23,600 nt of DNA from Bordetella parapertussis (GCA_945870465.1 CAMBSS010000054.1:1-23600), one strand, 5' to 3'; positions 6,703 through 15,480 are shown, counted from the stretch's first letter. A program made the numbers and translations. The notes: generated by a model from the sequence alone, not told the origin.

Positions 6703-7020
6703 ATGAGTAACGAACAGATTCTGGGCGAAATCCGCGAAACCAATCTTGCATACCTGTTGCTCGCGCAGCAGATGATCCGCATGGACAAGGCCAGCGGCAT
6801 TTTCCGTCTCGGCATCAGCCAGGACGTCGCGGACATCCTCGAACAGCTGTCGCCGGGCCAGATCCTGAAAATGGCGGCCTCCAACATGCTGCTGTGCCGG
6901 TTTCGCGTCGATGACCGCCTGCTGCTCGGCCTGCTGACCGACCACGGCGTGAACAAACCGATGGGCCAGTCGCACGCCGCCGTGCTGATGGCAGGACAAG
7001 CCGCCGCCGGGCTGGCCTGA
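6703..7020 (+). CDS. flhD: flagellar transcriptional regulator FlhD
   Basis: FlhD forms the FlhD4C2 complex, the sigma-70-dependent master activator of class II flagellar promoters. The 105-residue product matches the family throughout: EIRETNLAYLLLAQQMI near 8-24, GISQDVADIL near 37, and a MAASNMLLCRFR block near 57-68. That block keeps the Cys that makes the inter-subunit disulfide in E. coli. The C-terminus HAAVLMAGQAA is also usual for betaproteobacterial members. AAGGAG at 6689-6694 is a strong ribosome-binding site, supporting the ATG at 6703 over longer frames. flhC follows after 36 nt. Upstream lies a long regulatory spacer with a palindrome at 6567-6585. Confidence 0.96.
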   Translation: MSNEQILGEIRETNLAYLLLAQQMIRMDKASGIFRLGISQDVADILEQLSPGQILKMAASNMLLCRFRVDDRLLLGLLTDHGVNKPMGQSHAAVLMAGQAAAGLA

Positions 7021-7056
7021 TCGTTTTATGAATATTTGACTCGAAGGGAGTCCAGC

Positions 7057-7680
7057 ATGCGCAACAAAAGCGTCGTCACGGAAGCCAATGAAATCAATCT
7101 GGCCGTTGAACTCGTCAAGCTCGGCGCGCGTTTGCAGGTGCTGGAAACCGAAACCAATCTGAGCCGCGAGCGCCTGCTCAAGCTGTACAAGGAAGTCAAG
7201 GGCGTATCGCCGCCCAAAGGCATGCTGCCGTTTTCGACCGACTGGTTCATCAGCTGGCAACCCAATATTCATTCCTCGCTGTTCATCGACATCTACCGCT
7301 ACCTTGGCGAAAACGCCGGCATCAGCAGCATCGAGGCGATCATCAAGGCCTACCGTTTGTATCTCGAACACGTCGAAGTCAACGGCCTGGAATGCGTGCT
7401 GAGCCTGACCCGCGCGTGGAGCCTGGTGCGCTTTTGCGAAGCAAAAATGCTGACGACCATACCGTGCACCGAATGCGGCGGCCACTTCATCATGCACGCG
7501 ATGGATTTGCACAAGAATTACGTGTGCGGCATGTGTCATGTGCCGTCGCGCGCGGGCAAGACCCGCAAAGCCGCCGAACTCGCGGCACTGGAACCGGCGC
7601 CGTTGCTGCCGGTTGCGCCGACCGTCGTGCGCGCCGCGAAATCGGCCGCCACCGCCAGACGCTTGCGCGCGCAGGCCTGA
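7057..7680 (+). CDS. flhC: flagellar transcriptional regulator FlhC
   Basis: FlhC is the DNA-binding partner of FlhD in the flagellar master regulator. The 207-residue product has the zinc-binding cysteines at Cys137, Cys140, Cys157 and Cys160 (CTEC and CGMC), the same positions as in E. coli FlhC. Other family blocks include VELVKLGARLQVLE near 18-30, FSTDWFISWQPNIHSS near 59-74 and LTRAWSLVRF near 117. The tail after about residue 165 is Ala/Arg-rich and variable. GGGAG at 7046-7050 sets the ATG at 7057. It is followed by a strongly structured 141-nt spacer before motA. Confidence 0.96.
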   Translation: MRNKSVVTEANEINLAVELVKLGARLQVLETETNLSRERLLKLYKEVKGVSPPKGMLPFSTDWFISWQPNIHSSLFIDIYRYLGENAGISSIEAIIKAYRLYLEHVEVNGLECVLSLTRAWSLVRFCEAKMLTTIPCTECGGHFIMHAMDLHKNYVCGMCHVPSRAGKTRKAAELAALEPAPLLPVAPTVVRAAKSAATARRLRAQA

Positions 7681-7756
7681 ACAACACTGCTATTCACGTC
7701 CTTTTCCCGCCTTAATGGCACGCGGCGCGGTGCTAATCTGCGACGGTCATCGCGCT

Positions 7757-7808
7757 GACCGCGGGTTGCTGCCGCAACCCGCCCGGGCCCGGGCGCGGTC
7801 GCATTTTT
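7757..7808 (+). terminator. branched hairpin and T-run between flhC and motA
   Basis: An outer 7-bp stem (GACCGCG 7757-7763 with CGCGGTC 7794-7800) can enclose a second perfect hairpin of 9 bp with a 4-nt loop (7761-7769 with 7774-7782, sharing 3 bases with the outer arm). The self-complementary 12-mer 7782-7793 also lies inside. GCATTTTT follows at 7801-7808. The order, GC stem then five T, fits a rho-independent terminator or attenuator that would lower motA expression relative to flhDC. The motA ribosome-binding site starts 2 nt later. Confidence 0.5.
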
Positions 7809-7821
7809 CGGGAGACAGCAG

Positions 7822-8682
7822 GTGCTGGTAATCGTCGGGTATCTGATCGTTCTGGCCTCGGTGTTCGGCGGCTTCGCAATGGCCGGTGGACATTTGAGTG
7901 CACTGTTGCAACCGATCGAGTTGCTGATGATAGGCGGCGCCGCCGCCGGCGCATTTCTTGTCGGCAATACCGGCAAAGCCATCAAGGCCACCCTGAAAGC
8001 TCTGCCGTCCGTGCTGAAAGGCTCGAAGTACAGCAAGGCCATTTACATGGATCTCATGGCATTGCTCTACGACATCCTCGCCAAAGTGCGCAAAGAGGGC
8101 TTGATGACGATCGAAGGCGACGTCGAAAATCCAGCGCAAAGCCCGTTGTTTGCGCGTTATCCGAGCGTGCTGGGCGATCACCACGTGCTCGAATTCATGA
8201 CCGATTACCTGCGGCTGATGGTGGGCGGAAATCTCAACGCGTTCGAAATCGAGAATCTGATGGACAACGAGATCGGCACCCATCACCACGAAGGCGAGTT
8301 GCCGATACACAGTATCGCCAAGCTGGGCGACGCGATGCCGGCATTCGGTATCGTTGCCGCCGTGATGGGCGTGGTGCACACCATGGCCTCGGTCGGAATA
8401 CCACCGTCCGAACTCGGCCTCCTGATCGCGAACGCGCTGGTCGGCACTTTTCTCGGCATTCTGCTCGCATACGGTTTTGTCGGCCCGCTGGCGAGCCTGC
8501 TGGAACAGAAGCTCGACGAATCAAGCAAGATGTTCGAATGCGTCAAGGTAACGCTGCTCGCCAGCCTCAACGGCTATTCACCGGCGCTGGCGGTCGAATT
8601 CGGCCGCAAGGTACTGTATTCAACGGAGCGGCCGTCTTTCCTCGAACTCGAGCAGCATGTCAAACAGAAGAAACGACCGTGA
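7822..8682 (+). CDS. motA: flagellar motor stator protein MotA
   Basis: MotA, with MotB, forms the inner-membrane proton channel that drives flagellar rotation. The 286-residue product has four membrane segments (about 2-22, 31-50, 172-192 and 203-224). Residues known to matter in E. coli MotA occur at the same numbers: Arg90 and Glu98 in the cytoplasmic loop (KVRKEGLMTIEGD) and Pro173 (DAMPAFGIV). The start is GTG at 7822, seven bases after GGGAG (7810-7814), giving MLVIVGYL as usual. motB follows after 33 nt. The gene lies downstream of flhDC but behind a terminator-like hairpin. Confidence 0.97.
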   Translation: MLVIVGYLIVLASVFGGFAMAGGHLSALLQPIELLMIGGAAAGAFLVGNTGKAIKATLKALPSVLKGSKYSKAIYMDLMALLYDILAKVRKEGLMTIEGDVENPAQSPLFARYPSVLGDHHVLEFMTDYLRLMVGGNLNAFEIENLMDNEIGTHHHEGELPIHSIAKLGDAMPAFGIVAAVMGVVHTMASVGIPPSELGLLIANALVGTFLGILLAYGFVGPLASLLEQKLDESSKMFECVKVTLLASLNGYSPALAVEFGRKVLYSTERPSFLELEQHVKQKKRP

Positions 8683-8715
8683 ACCCGCCCGCCGCGCGCG
8701 GCCGGCAACCCCGCC

Positions 8716-9648
8716 ATGGCTGATGACTCCCAGCGCCCGATAATCATAAAGCGCATCAAGAAAAACGCCGCCGGCCACCACGGCGGCGCGTGGAAAATCG
8801 CGTACGCCGATTTCGTCACGGCGATGATGGCGTTTTTCCTGCTGATGTGGCTGCTCGGTTCGACCACCAAGGGCGAATTGCAGGGCATAGCAGATTACTT
8901 TCAGACGCCGCTGAAAGTCTCGCTCATGGGCGGCACCGGCGCCGGCGACCGAACGAGCCCGCTCAGTGCCGGCGGCCGCGACCTGACCCGCAGCGATTCA
9001 CTGCAGCAGAAGCGCGGCGAGATGCCGGAGCAGAAAAAACGCATTCCCGCGCGCGAGGCGCAGGCCGAAGTGGCAAAGCTGGAAATGGCCAAATTGAAGG
9101 GACTCAAGGCGCGTCTGGAGGAAGTCATCGACGCCAGCGCACTGTTGCGCCAATACCGCAGCCAGCTGCTGATCGACATAACGACCGAGGGATTGCGCAT
9201 CCAGATCATCGACGAGAAAAACCGCCCGATGTTCGATCTGGGCAGCGCGCACTTGAAACCGTACGCGCGCGACATCCTGCTCGCCCTGAGCGCGCCGTTA
9301 AACGAAGTCGAGAACTCCTTGAGCCTGACCGGGCACACCGACGCCAAGCCGTATGCGCTGGGCGAGCGCGGCTACAGCAACTGGGAACTTTCCGCGGACC
9401 GCGCCAATTCGTCGCGCCGCGTGCTGGTGACGGGCGGCATCGCGGATGGCAAAATCAAACGCGTCGTCGGCATGGCCTCCGCGGTGCTGTTCGACGGCAA
9501 CGATCCATTGAACCCGGCGAACCGGCGGATCGCCATCATCGTGCTATCGAAACAGGCGGAGGAGTCCCTCAAAAAGGTGAGTGGTGGTCTTGCCGTCGGC
9601 AAAGGCGACGACGTTTCGAAGGAAGCGCTCGATGCAGCCGCACGCTGA
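8716..9648 (+). CDS. motB: flagellar motor stator protein MotB
   Basis: MotB anchors the stator to peptidoglycan and carries the proton-accepting aspartate. The 310-residue product has a cytoplasmic N-terminus with IIIKRIKKN, one membrane helix at about 30-48 with Asp32 in AYADFVTAMMAFF (same number as in E. coli), a periplasmic linker with a plug-like amphipathic region, and a C-terminal OmpA/MotB domain. That domain shows FDLGSAHLKPYARD, LTGHTDAKPY, YSNWELSADRAN and NPANRRIAIIVL. No good Shine-Dalgarno sequence precedes the ATG, so translation is likely coupled to motA. Its last 17 nt overlap the methyltransferase start. Confidence 0.97.
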   Translation: MADDSQRPIIIKRIKKNAAGHHGGAWKIAYADFVTAMMAFFLLMWLLGSTTKGELQGIADYFQTPLKVSLMGGTGAGDRTSPLSAGGRDLTRSDSLQQKRGEMPEQKKRIPAREAQAEVAKLEMAKLKGLKARLEEVIDASALLRQYRSQLLIDITTEGLRIQIIDEKNRPMFDLGSAHLKPYARDILLALSAPLNEVENSLSLTGHTDAKPYALGERGYSNWELSADRANSSRRVLVTGGIADGKIKRVVGMASAVLFDGNDPLNPANRRIAIIVLSKQAEESLKKVSGGLAVGKGDDVSKEALDAAAR

Positions 9649-10134
9649 AATTGCCGCGCTGCGCGAGCCGCTACCGGTGTGGGCGGCCGCGGCGCTGGCC
9701 GTGGGCGCGCCGGAATTCGTGCCTGCCGCATTATGGGCATTGCTGCCGCGGCATGCCGGCTTTAGTTTTCTTGATCTCGGATGCGGCACGGGCTCTTTGC
9801 TGACCGATTTTGCGCGGGCGCGGCCGGACGGCAGTTATCACGGCATCGAAACCGCGCCGTTCTCTTTTCTGCTGAGCTGCTGGCGCGCGCGCAGCGCATC
9901 CGTGGTCAGCGTCGCCGGGGACGATTTCTGGCGCGCCGACTTCGCGCAGTACGACATGGTCTACGCCTACTTGTCGCCGCAGCCGATGGCGCGCCTGTGG
10001 CAAAAAGCGCAGCGCGAAATGCAGCCGGGCGCTTGCTGGTGAGCAACACGTTTGCAATTCCCGGCGTAGAGCCGACGCCCATCCTGCCGGTCGGCGACCG
10101 CCTCAACTCGACATTGTTTGTCTGGCGGATGTAG
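9632..10134 (+). pseudogene. class I SAM-dependent methyltransferase, frameshifted
   Basis: The N-terminal part has the SAM-binding motif I FLDLGCGTGSLL (about 46-57 from ATG 9632), the post-I segment YHGIETAPFSFLL, and a motif near YDMVYAYLSPQPM. In its own phase the frame stops at TGA 10040-10042, right after MQPG. Moving back one base at C10030 restores a reading RLLVSNTF through to VWRM and TAG at 10132-10134. That is the expected C-terminal strand pair of this fold, giving about 167 residues. So either one base was lost in the run CCGGGCGC (10025-10032), the sequence has an error, or a -1 frameshift occurs. The substrate is unknown. It overlaps the end of motB and is followed 5 nt later by the HDOD gene. 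Confidence 0.65.
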
Positions 10135-10139
10135 TCGTC

Positions 10140-11027
10140 ATGGCCATTTCGAGCCTGCTGCAGCACTGGGTGGAGACGCTGGGCGAAGTCAAGCTACCGG
10201 TGCTCGCGCGCACCATGGCCGAGCTGGAACGGTTGCGCGCCGACGAAGACGGCGCCACCCCGCAGCAGATCGCACAGGTCGTGCTGCACGACCCGGTGAT
10301 GACGGTGAAGGTGCTGCAATACCTGCAGCAGCATCGCAGCCGCCACCGCAGCGCGGACATTACGACCATCGCGCACGCGCTGATGATGCTGGGGACGGCG
10401 CCGTTTTCCGCGCATTTTCAGGAGCAAACTTCGATTGAAAACCGGCTCGCCGCAGACAGCGCGGCCAGGAGCGGCGTGCAGCTCGTCATGAGCCGCGCCC
10501 GCCACGCGGCGCTCTACGCGCAGGACTGGGCGCGACTGCGTCACGACGTCGATCCCGAAGAAGTCATGATCGCGGCACTCCTGCACGATATCGCCGAAAT
10601 GATGTTGTGGTGCTTCGCACCCGTGCTGGCGCTGGAAATCGCCGATCGCCAGCACGGCGACCGCACCCTGCGCAGCGAAGACGTACAGCGCGCGGTGCTG
10701 GGTTTTCGCCTGCACGATTTGCAGCTTGAACTGATCAGGGTGTGGCAGTTGCCGGAACTGCTGCACGTGCTGATGGACGAAACGCGCACGCACAATCCGC
10801 GCATGCAGAACGTGGCGCTGGCGGCCGCGGTCGCGCGCCACTCTGCGCACGGCTGGGACAACCTGGCGCTGCCTCATGACTACGCGATGACGGGCGAACT
10901 GCTGTCCTTGTCTCCCGACGAGGTGGCCGCGCGTATCGCCAGGGTGGCCGCTAAAGCCGCCACCGAATGGGAATGGTACGGCGTACAGCCGCCCCCCCCT
11001 GTCAGCGGGCCGGCAGCCGGGGAATAA
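10140..11027 (+). CDS. HDOD-domain protein
   Basis: HDOD domains are non-catalytic relatives of HD phosphohydrolases, found in signalling proteins that often affect chemotaxis, motility or c-di-GMP output. The 295-residue protein shows the HDOD pattern: LPVLARTMAEL near 19-29, AQVVLHDPVMTVKVLQYL near 45-62, IAHALMMLG near 77-85, then AALLHDIAEMML near 145-156 (His149-Asp150). No other enzymatic domain is seen, and the C-terminus has a short Pro run. It starts 5 nt after the methyltransferase frame and precedes flhB by 105 nt. Its place between motAB and flhBA suggests a motility role, which is inference from context only. Confidence 0.8.
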   Translation: MAISSLLQHWVETLGEVKLPVLARTMAELERLRADEDGATPQQIAQVVLHDPVMTVKVLQYLQQHRSRHRSADITTIAHALMMLGTAPFSAHFQEQTSIENRLAADSAARSGVQLVMSRARHAALYAQDWARLRHDVDPEEVMIAALLHDIAEMMLWCFAPVLALEIADRQHGDRTLRSEDVQRAVLGFRLHDLQLELIRVWQLPELLHVLMDETRTHNPRMQNVALAAAVARHSAHGWDNLALPHDYAMTGELLSLSPDEVAARIARVAAKAATEWEWYGVQPPPPVSGPAAGE

Positions 11028-11043
11028 GGATTGCCGGCTAATC

Positions 11044-11067
11044 GGGCGAATAACCCCGGTTATGCCC
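11044..11067. repeat. stem-loop between the HDOD gene and flhB
   Basis: ATAACC (11050-11055) pairs with GGTTAT (11058-11063), and outer GGGC (11044-11047) pairs with GCCC (11064-11067) past a two-base bulge. No T-run follows on either strand, so this is a weak terminator candidate or a processing hairpin. The remaining spacer (11028-11132) shows no clear promoter. Confidence 0.35.
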
Positions 11068-11132
11068 GCTTACTCGCCGCATAGTCCGCGCGGCCGAGTC
11101 GCGATACTTGGTCCAGTTGAATTGACCCCGAT

Positions 11133-12275
11133 ATGGCTGACGATAACGACTCCGAACGCACTGAATCCGCTTCTCCGCGGCGCCTCGAGCAGGCGCGCGA
11201 GGAAGGGCAAATCGCACGTTCCACGGAACTGACGACTTTTGCCATGATGATGGCGGGCGCCGGCGGCCTGTGGTGGCTGGGCGCGCAGTTGTTCGACCGT
11301 ATGCGCACCCTGCTCAGGCACGGGCTGCAGCTCGATGCGGCCGCCGCCGCGGACACCGCGCAGATGACGACGCGTTTGCACGACTCCGCTCTCGCCGGAC
11401 TGCTGGCGATGGCGCCTTTCCTCGCTGTCCTGCTGGTGGTCGCGATCGCCGCACCCCAACTTCTGAGCGGATGGAATTTCAGCATAGGCGCTTTGCGTTT
11501 CGATCTGCAGCGCCTCGACCCGGTGTCCGGTTTCGGGCGCCTCCTGTCGTGGCGCGGCGGCGCCGAGCTGATCAAGGCGCTGGTGAAGTCGGCGCTCATC
11601 ACGGTGGTTGCCGCCGCCGTGATGTGGCATTACCGCGAACCGCTGCAGCAGCTCGTGATGCTGCCGCTAGCGGCGGCCATCGCGCAGACGGCGCACGTCG
11701 CCGGCATGAGCTTTCTGATCATCGCGGGCACGCTGGCCCTGGTCGCCGCGGTCGACGTGCCATTCCAGTTGTGGAAGCACGGCGACGACTTGAAGATGTC
11801 GCGCGAGGAGCTGCGCCAGGAACACAAGGAATCCGAAGGCAATCCGCAGATCAAGGCGGCGATCCGCCAGCAGCAGCGCGAGATGGCGCGCCGGCGCATG
11901 ATGACCGAAGTGCCGAAAGCGAGCGTGATCGTCACCAACCCGACGCATTACGCGGTGGCTCTGAGTTACGAAGACCGCACCATGCGCGCGCCGCGTGTAG
12001 TCGCGAAGGGCGCCGACCTCATCGCGGCGAAAATCCGCGAACTTGGTGCACAGCACAACGTGCCGGTGCTCGAATCGCCGGCGCTCGCGCGCGCGATCTA
12101 TGCGCATGCCGAGATCGGCGAAGAAATTCCCGAAACGCTCTACACCGCGGTCGCGGAAATCCTCGCCTATGTGTTTCAGTTGCGGCGTCACCGTGAATAC
12201 GGCGATGCGACTCCGTTGCCGCTGGGCGCGGTTGCCGTGCCCGCGGGACTTGATCCACAGGGAGCTCTGCAATGA
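11133..12275 (+). CDS. flhB: flagellar type III export protein FlhB
   Basis: FlhB is the inner-membrane export-gate component that switches substrate specificity from rod/hook to filament proteins. The 380-residue product has four membrane helices (about 32-55, 86-112, 143-166 and 185-208) and a cytoplasmic domain. The autocleavage motif NPTH occupies residues 269-272, the same position as in Salmonella FlhB, so cleavage between Asn269 and Pro270 is expected. Other conserved parts are EKTE-like DSERTESASPRRLEQAREEG near the N-terminus and LKMSREELRQEHKESEG near 220-236. flhA overlaps it by 4 nt (ATGA), indicating translational coupling. Confidence 0.97.
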   Translation: MADDNDSERTESASPRRLEQAREEGQIARSTELTTFAMMMAGAGGLWWLGAQLFDRMRTLLRHGLQLDAAAAADTAQMTTRLHDSALAGLLAMAPFLAVLLVVAIAAPQLLSGWNFSIGALRFDLQRLDPVSGFGRLLSWRGGAELIKALVKSALITVVAAAVMWHYREPLQQLVMLPLAAAIAQTAHVAGMSFLIIAGTLALVAAVDVPFQLWKHGDDLKMSREELRQEHKESEGNPQIKAAIRQQQREMARRRMMTEVPKASVIVTNPTHYAVALSYEDRTMRAPRVVAKGADLIAAKIRELGAQHNVPVLESPALARAIYAHAEIGEEIPETLYTAVAEILAYVFQLRRHREYGDATPLPLGAVAVPAGLDPQGALQ

Positions 12276-14353
12276 TAGGCGCGCTGAACCTGACGCGGCC
12301 ATCAAACGCCGAACTGCTGCGCGGGCTCGCCGGGCCGGTGCTGATCGTCATGCTGCTGGCGATGATGGTGCTGCCATTGCCGCCCTTCATGCTCGACATG
12401 TTTTTCACTTTCAACATCGCGTTTTCGATCATGGTGCTGCTGGTCGGCATCTCGACCGTCAAGCCGCTCGATTTCGCAGTGTTTCCGACGGTGCTGCTGG
12501 TCACCACGCTGCTGCGCCTGTCGCTCAATATCGCCTCGACGCGCGTCGTGCTGCTCGAAGGCCATACCGGTCCCGCCGCCGCCGGCAAGGTGATCGAATC
12601 GTTCGGCCATTTCCTGGTCGGCGACAATTACGCGGTCGGCCTCGTGGTGTTCGTCATCATGGTGGTCATCAATTTCGTCGTCATCACCAAGGGCGCGGGA
12701 CGCATCGCGGAAGTCGGCGCGCGCTTCACACTCGACGCCATGCCCGGCAAACAGATGGCGATCGACGCCGATCTCAACGCCGGCCTGATCGGCGAGGAAG
12801 AGGCGCGCAAACGCCGCGCCGTCATCGCGCAGGAAGCGGACTTCTTCGGTTCGATGGACGGCGCCAGCAAATTCGTGCGCGGCGACGCTGTCGCCGGCAT
12901 CATCATATTGTTCATCAACATTTTCGGCGGCCTCATCGTCGGCGTGGTCCAGCACGATATGGACATTGCCAGCGCGGCCAAGGTCTATACGTTGCTCACC
13001 ATCGGCGACGGGCTGGTGGCGCAGATTCCCGCTTTGCTCGTTTCGACCGCAGCCGGCCTGGTGGTCAGCCGCGTAAGCACCGACCAGGACACCGGCCAGC
13101 AGCTGCTTTCGCAACTGCTCGCGAAACCGCAGGCGCTGGCACTGACGGGCAGCATCGTCGGCATCATGGGCATGGTGCCCGGCATGCCGCATATCGCGTT
13201 CCTGGTGCTCGCGGCGGCATTCGGCGGTATCGCTTACTTCATCCATCAGCGCAATCTGGCGCCGCCGCCCGGCGACGCGACACCGGCGCCGCAGGCAGCG
13301 CCCGAAACGCACGACGTCAGCTGGAGCGACGTCACGCCGGTCGACACGCTGGGGCTCGAAGTCGGTTACCGGCTGGTGCCGCTGGTCGACAAGGGCCATG
13401 ACGGCGAACTCCTAAAGCGCATCAAGGCGATCCGGCGCAAGTTTGCCCAGGAAGTCGGTTTTTTGCCGCCCGCCATACACATCCGAGACAACCTCGAGCT
13501 GCGGCCGAACGGTTATCGCATCACCCTGAAGGGCGTGGAGATCGGTCAGCACGAGTCGCACGCCGGCATGTTGCTCGCGATCAACCCGGGCCGCGTCACT
13601 CTCCAATTGCCGGGTGCGGCGACGGTCGATCCGGCATTCGGATTGCCTGCGGTGTGGGTCGACGCCGGCATGCGCGATACCGCGCAACAGGCAGGCTATA
13701 CGGTGGTCGACGCCGGCACTGTCGTCGCCACCCATTTGAGCCAGTTGATTCATACGCACGCCGCCGATCTGCTCGGCCGCCAGGAAGTGCAGCAGTTGTT
13801 GGACCACTTGTCGCGCGACACGCCCAAGCTCGTCGAGGACGTGGTGCCCAAGCTCCTGCCGATGGCGACGCTGCAGCAGGTTTTGCAGAATTTGCTGGAA
13901 GAGGGCGTGCACATCCGCGACATGCGCACCATCATCGAAGTAATTGCCGCGCACGCGGGACGTACGCAGGACGCCGGCGAGCTTACCGCGCAGGTAAGGG
14001 TCGCACTGGGCCGCGCTATCGTGCAGCAGATTTTCCCGGGCAAAAGCGAATTGCAGGTCATCGCCCTCGATCCGGCGCTCGAGCGCCTGCTGCTGCAGAC
14101 GCTGCAGGCGGGTGCGGCCGGCAGCCCGGTCATCGAGCCCGAGCTCGCCGACACGCTATTGCGCGGCGCGCAGTCCGCCGCGCGCCAGCAGGAGCAGTTA
14201 GGCCTGCCGGCCGTTTTGTTGTCGCCGCCGGCGCTGCGCGTTTTGCTGTCGCGCTTTTTGCGGCGTGCGATTCCCCAGTTACAGGTACTTGCACATGCCG
14301 AAATTCCGGATGCGCGTTCGATCAAAGTCACGTCCGTAGTCGGGAGTAAATAA
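12272..14353 (+). CDS. flhA: flagellar type III export protein FlhA
   Basis: FlhA is the central export-gate protein and forms the nonameric cytoplasmic ring that docks chaperone-substrate complexes. At 693 residues it has the standard length. The N-terminal half (about 20-330) carries the membrane helices. The conserved FHIPEP loop reads GAGRIAEVGARFTLDAMPGKQMAIDADLNAGLI. Arg144, Arg151, Lys200 and Asp205 correspond to Salmonella Arg147, Arg154, Lys203 and Asp208. The C-terminal domain begins after a Pro/Ala-rich linker (about 330-350). The start overlaps the flhB stop, and GGGAG lies about 10 nt upstream. Its stop shares one base with the flhF start (TAATG). Confidence 0.98.
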   Translation: MIGALNLTRPSNAELLRGLAGPVLIVMLLAMMVLPLPPFMLDMFFTFNIAFSIMVLLVGISTVKPLDFAVFPTVLLVTTLLRLSLNIASTRVVLLEGHTGPAAAGKVIESFGHFLVGDNYAVGLVVFVIMVVINFVVITKGAGRIAEVGARFTLDAMPGKQMAIDADLNAGLIGEEEARKRRAVIAQEADFFGSMDGASKFVRGDAVAGIIILFINIFGGLIVGVVQHDMDIASAAKVYTLLTIGDGLVAQIPALLVSTAAGLVVSRVSTDQDTGQQLLSQLLAKPQALALTGSIVGIMGMVPGMPHIAFLVLAAAFGGIAYFIHQRNLAPPPGDATPAPQAAPETHDVSWSDVTPVDTLGLEVGYRLVPLVDKGHDGELLKRIKAIRRKFAQEVGFLPPAIHIRDNLELRPNGYRITLKGVEIGQHESHAGMLLAINPGRVTLQLPGAATVDPAFGLPAVWVDAGMRDTAQQAGYTVVDAGTVVATHLSQLIHTHAADLLGRQEVQQLLDHLSRDTPKLVEDVVPKLLPMATLQQVLQNLLEEGVHIRDMRTIIEVIAAHAGRTQDAGELTAQVRVALGRAIVQQIFPGKSELQVIALDPALERLLLQTLQAGAAGSPVIEPELADTLLRGAQSAARQQEQLGLPAVLLSPPALRVLLSRFLRRAIPQLQVLAHAEIPDARSIKVTSVVGSK

Positions 14354-15480
14354 TGGCACCGCAAAAATTCGTCGGCAGCACCTCGCGTGAAGTGCTGCAG
14401 AAAGTCAAACAGGCGCTGGGGGACGACGCGTTGATCGTCAGCAACCGGCCGTTCGGAAACGGTATCGAGGTCACGGCGCTGGCGGCGAGCGCACTGACCG
14501 GGGCGCCGCGCCCGCGCGCCAATATTGCCAACGACACCAGGGAGACCGAAGGCGTCGCCGCGCTCCTGATGCGCGAAATGGTCGCGATGAAAGCGATGAT
14601 GCAGCGCGAGCTGGCTGGTGTGGCGTGGTCGAATCTGAAACACCGCGCGCCGGCGCGGGCGGACATGATGCAGCGCCTGCTCGACGCCGGGTTTTCGCCG
14701 GCGCTTTCGCGCGAGTTGATCGCGGTCGTCACCGAGGGTGCTACGGATGCCGACGCGCGCAAGGCGGTCAGCGCCGAAATCGAACGCCGGCTGCCGCTCG
14801 CCAGCCGCGAATCGCTGGTCGAGCAGGGCGGCGTGTACGCACTGGTCGGGCCGACCGGCGTCGGCAAGACAACCACCATAGCCAAGCTCGCGGCGCGCTG
14901 CGTGGTGCGGCGCGGCGGCGCGAGCCTCGCGCTTTTGACCACCGACAGCTATCGCATCGCGGCGCACGATCAGCTGCGCGTCTACGGCAAGATCCTCAAC
15001 GTGCCGGTGCATGCGATCAAAGACACTCACGATCTGAAAGTCACGCTGGCGGAACTGCGCGACAAAAAAACCATTCTGATCGACACCATAGGCATGAGCC
15101 AGCGCGACCAACTGGTCGCGGAGCAGACTGCGCTGTTGACAGGCTGCGGCACGGTAGTCAAACGCCTGTTGCTGCTCAATTCGACCGCCAATGCGGCCAC
15201 CCTCGACGAAGTGATCACCTCGTACGCCAACGGCGGCATTCAAGGTTGCGTCATCACCAAGGTCGACGAATCGGCAAGTGTCGCCACTGCGCTGGACGCC
15301 GCGATTCGTCATGGCCTCGACGTGCATTACGTGACCAACGGCCAGCGCGTGCCCGAAGATCTGCACCTGCCCAATCGCACTTATCTGTTGCATCGCGCAT
15401 TGTTGCCGATCAAGGACGGCGCCACGCACAATCTGCGTCCGGACGAATATCCGCTGGTGATGGGGGCAGCGCATGGCTGA
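14353..15480 (+). CDS. flhF: flagellar biosynthesis GTPase FlhF
   Basis: FlhF is an SRP-type GTPase that selects the site of flagellar assembly, usually the pole. The 375-residue product has the N-terminal basic domain (MAPQKFVGSTSREVLQKVKQ), a helical N domain about 60-150, and the NG domain. In the NG domain are the P-loop GPTGVGKT at 166-173, TTDSYRIAAHDQL at 196-208, the DTIGMSQRD switch at 244-252, and the KVDE guanine-specificity motif in ITKVDESAS. The typical N-terminal block ALGDDALIVSNR is at 21-32. It starts on the last base of flhA and overlaps flhG by 8 nt. Presence of FlhF points to polar or spatially controlled flagella, an inference. Confidence 0.96.
   Translation: MAPQKFVGSTSREVLQKVKQALGDDALIVSNRPFGNGIEVTALAASALTGAPRPRANIANDTRETEGVAALLMREMVAMKAMMQRELAGVAWSNLKHRAPARADMMQRLLDAGFSPALSRELIAVVTEGATDADARKAVSAEIERRLPLASRESLVEQGGVYALVGPTGVGKTTTIAKLAARCVVRRGGASLALLTTDSYRIAAHDQLRVYGKILNVPVHAIKDTHDLKVTLAELRDKKTILIDTIGMSQRDQLVAEQTALLTGCGTVVKRLLLLNSTANAATLDEVITSYANGGIQGCVITKVDESASVATALDAAIRHGLDVHYVTNGQRVPEDLHLPNRTYLLHRALLPIKDGATHNLRPDEYPLVMGAAHG

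Noticed and set aside
12302..13399. 365-codon minus-strand frame inside flhA
   Set aside because: Shadow of flhA, with His/Asp/Gln-rich low-complexity composition.
12043..13401. 452-codon plus-strand frame overlapping flhB and flhA in another phase
   Set aside because: Arg/His-rich composition typical of an out-of-phase translation of flhA; flhB and flhA explain the DNA.
13750..15474. 574-codon open frame on the minus strand across flhA and flhF
   Set aside because: It is antisense to two certain genes, is rich in Arg, His and Ala as shadow frames are in GC-rich DNA, and resembles no family.
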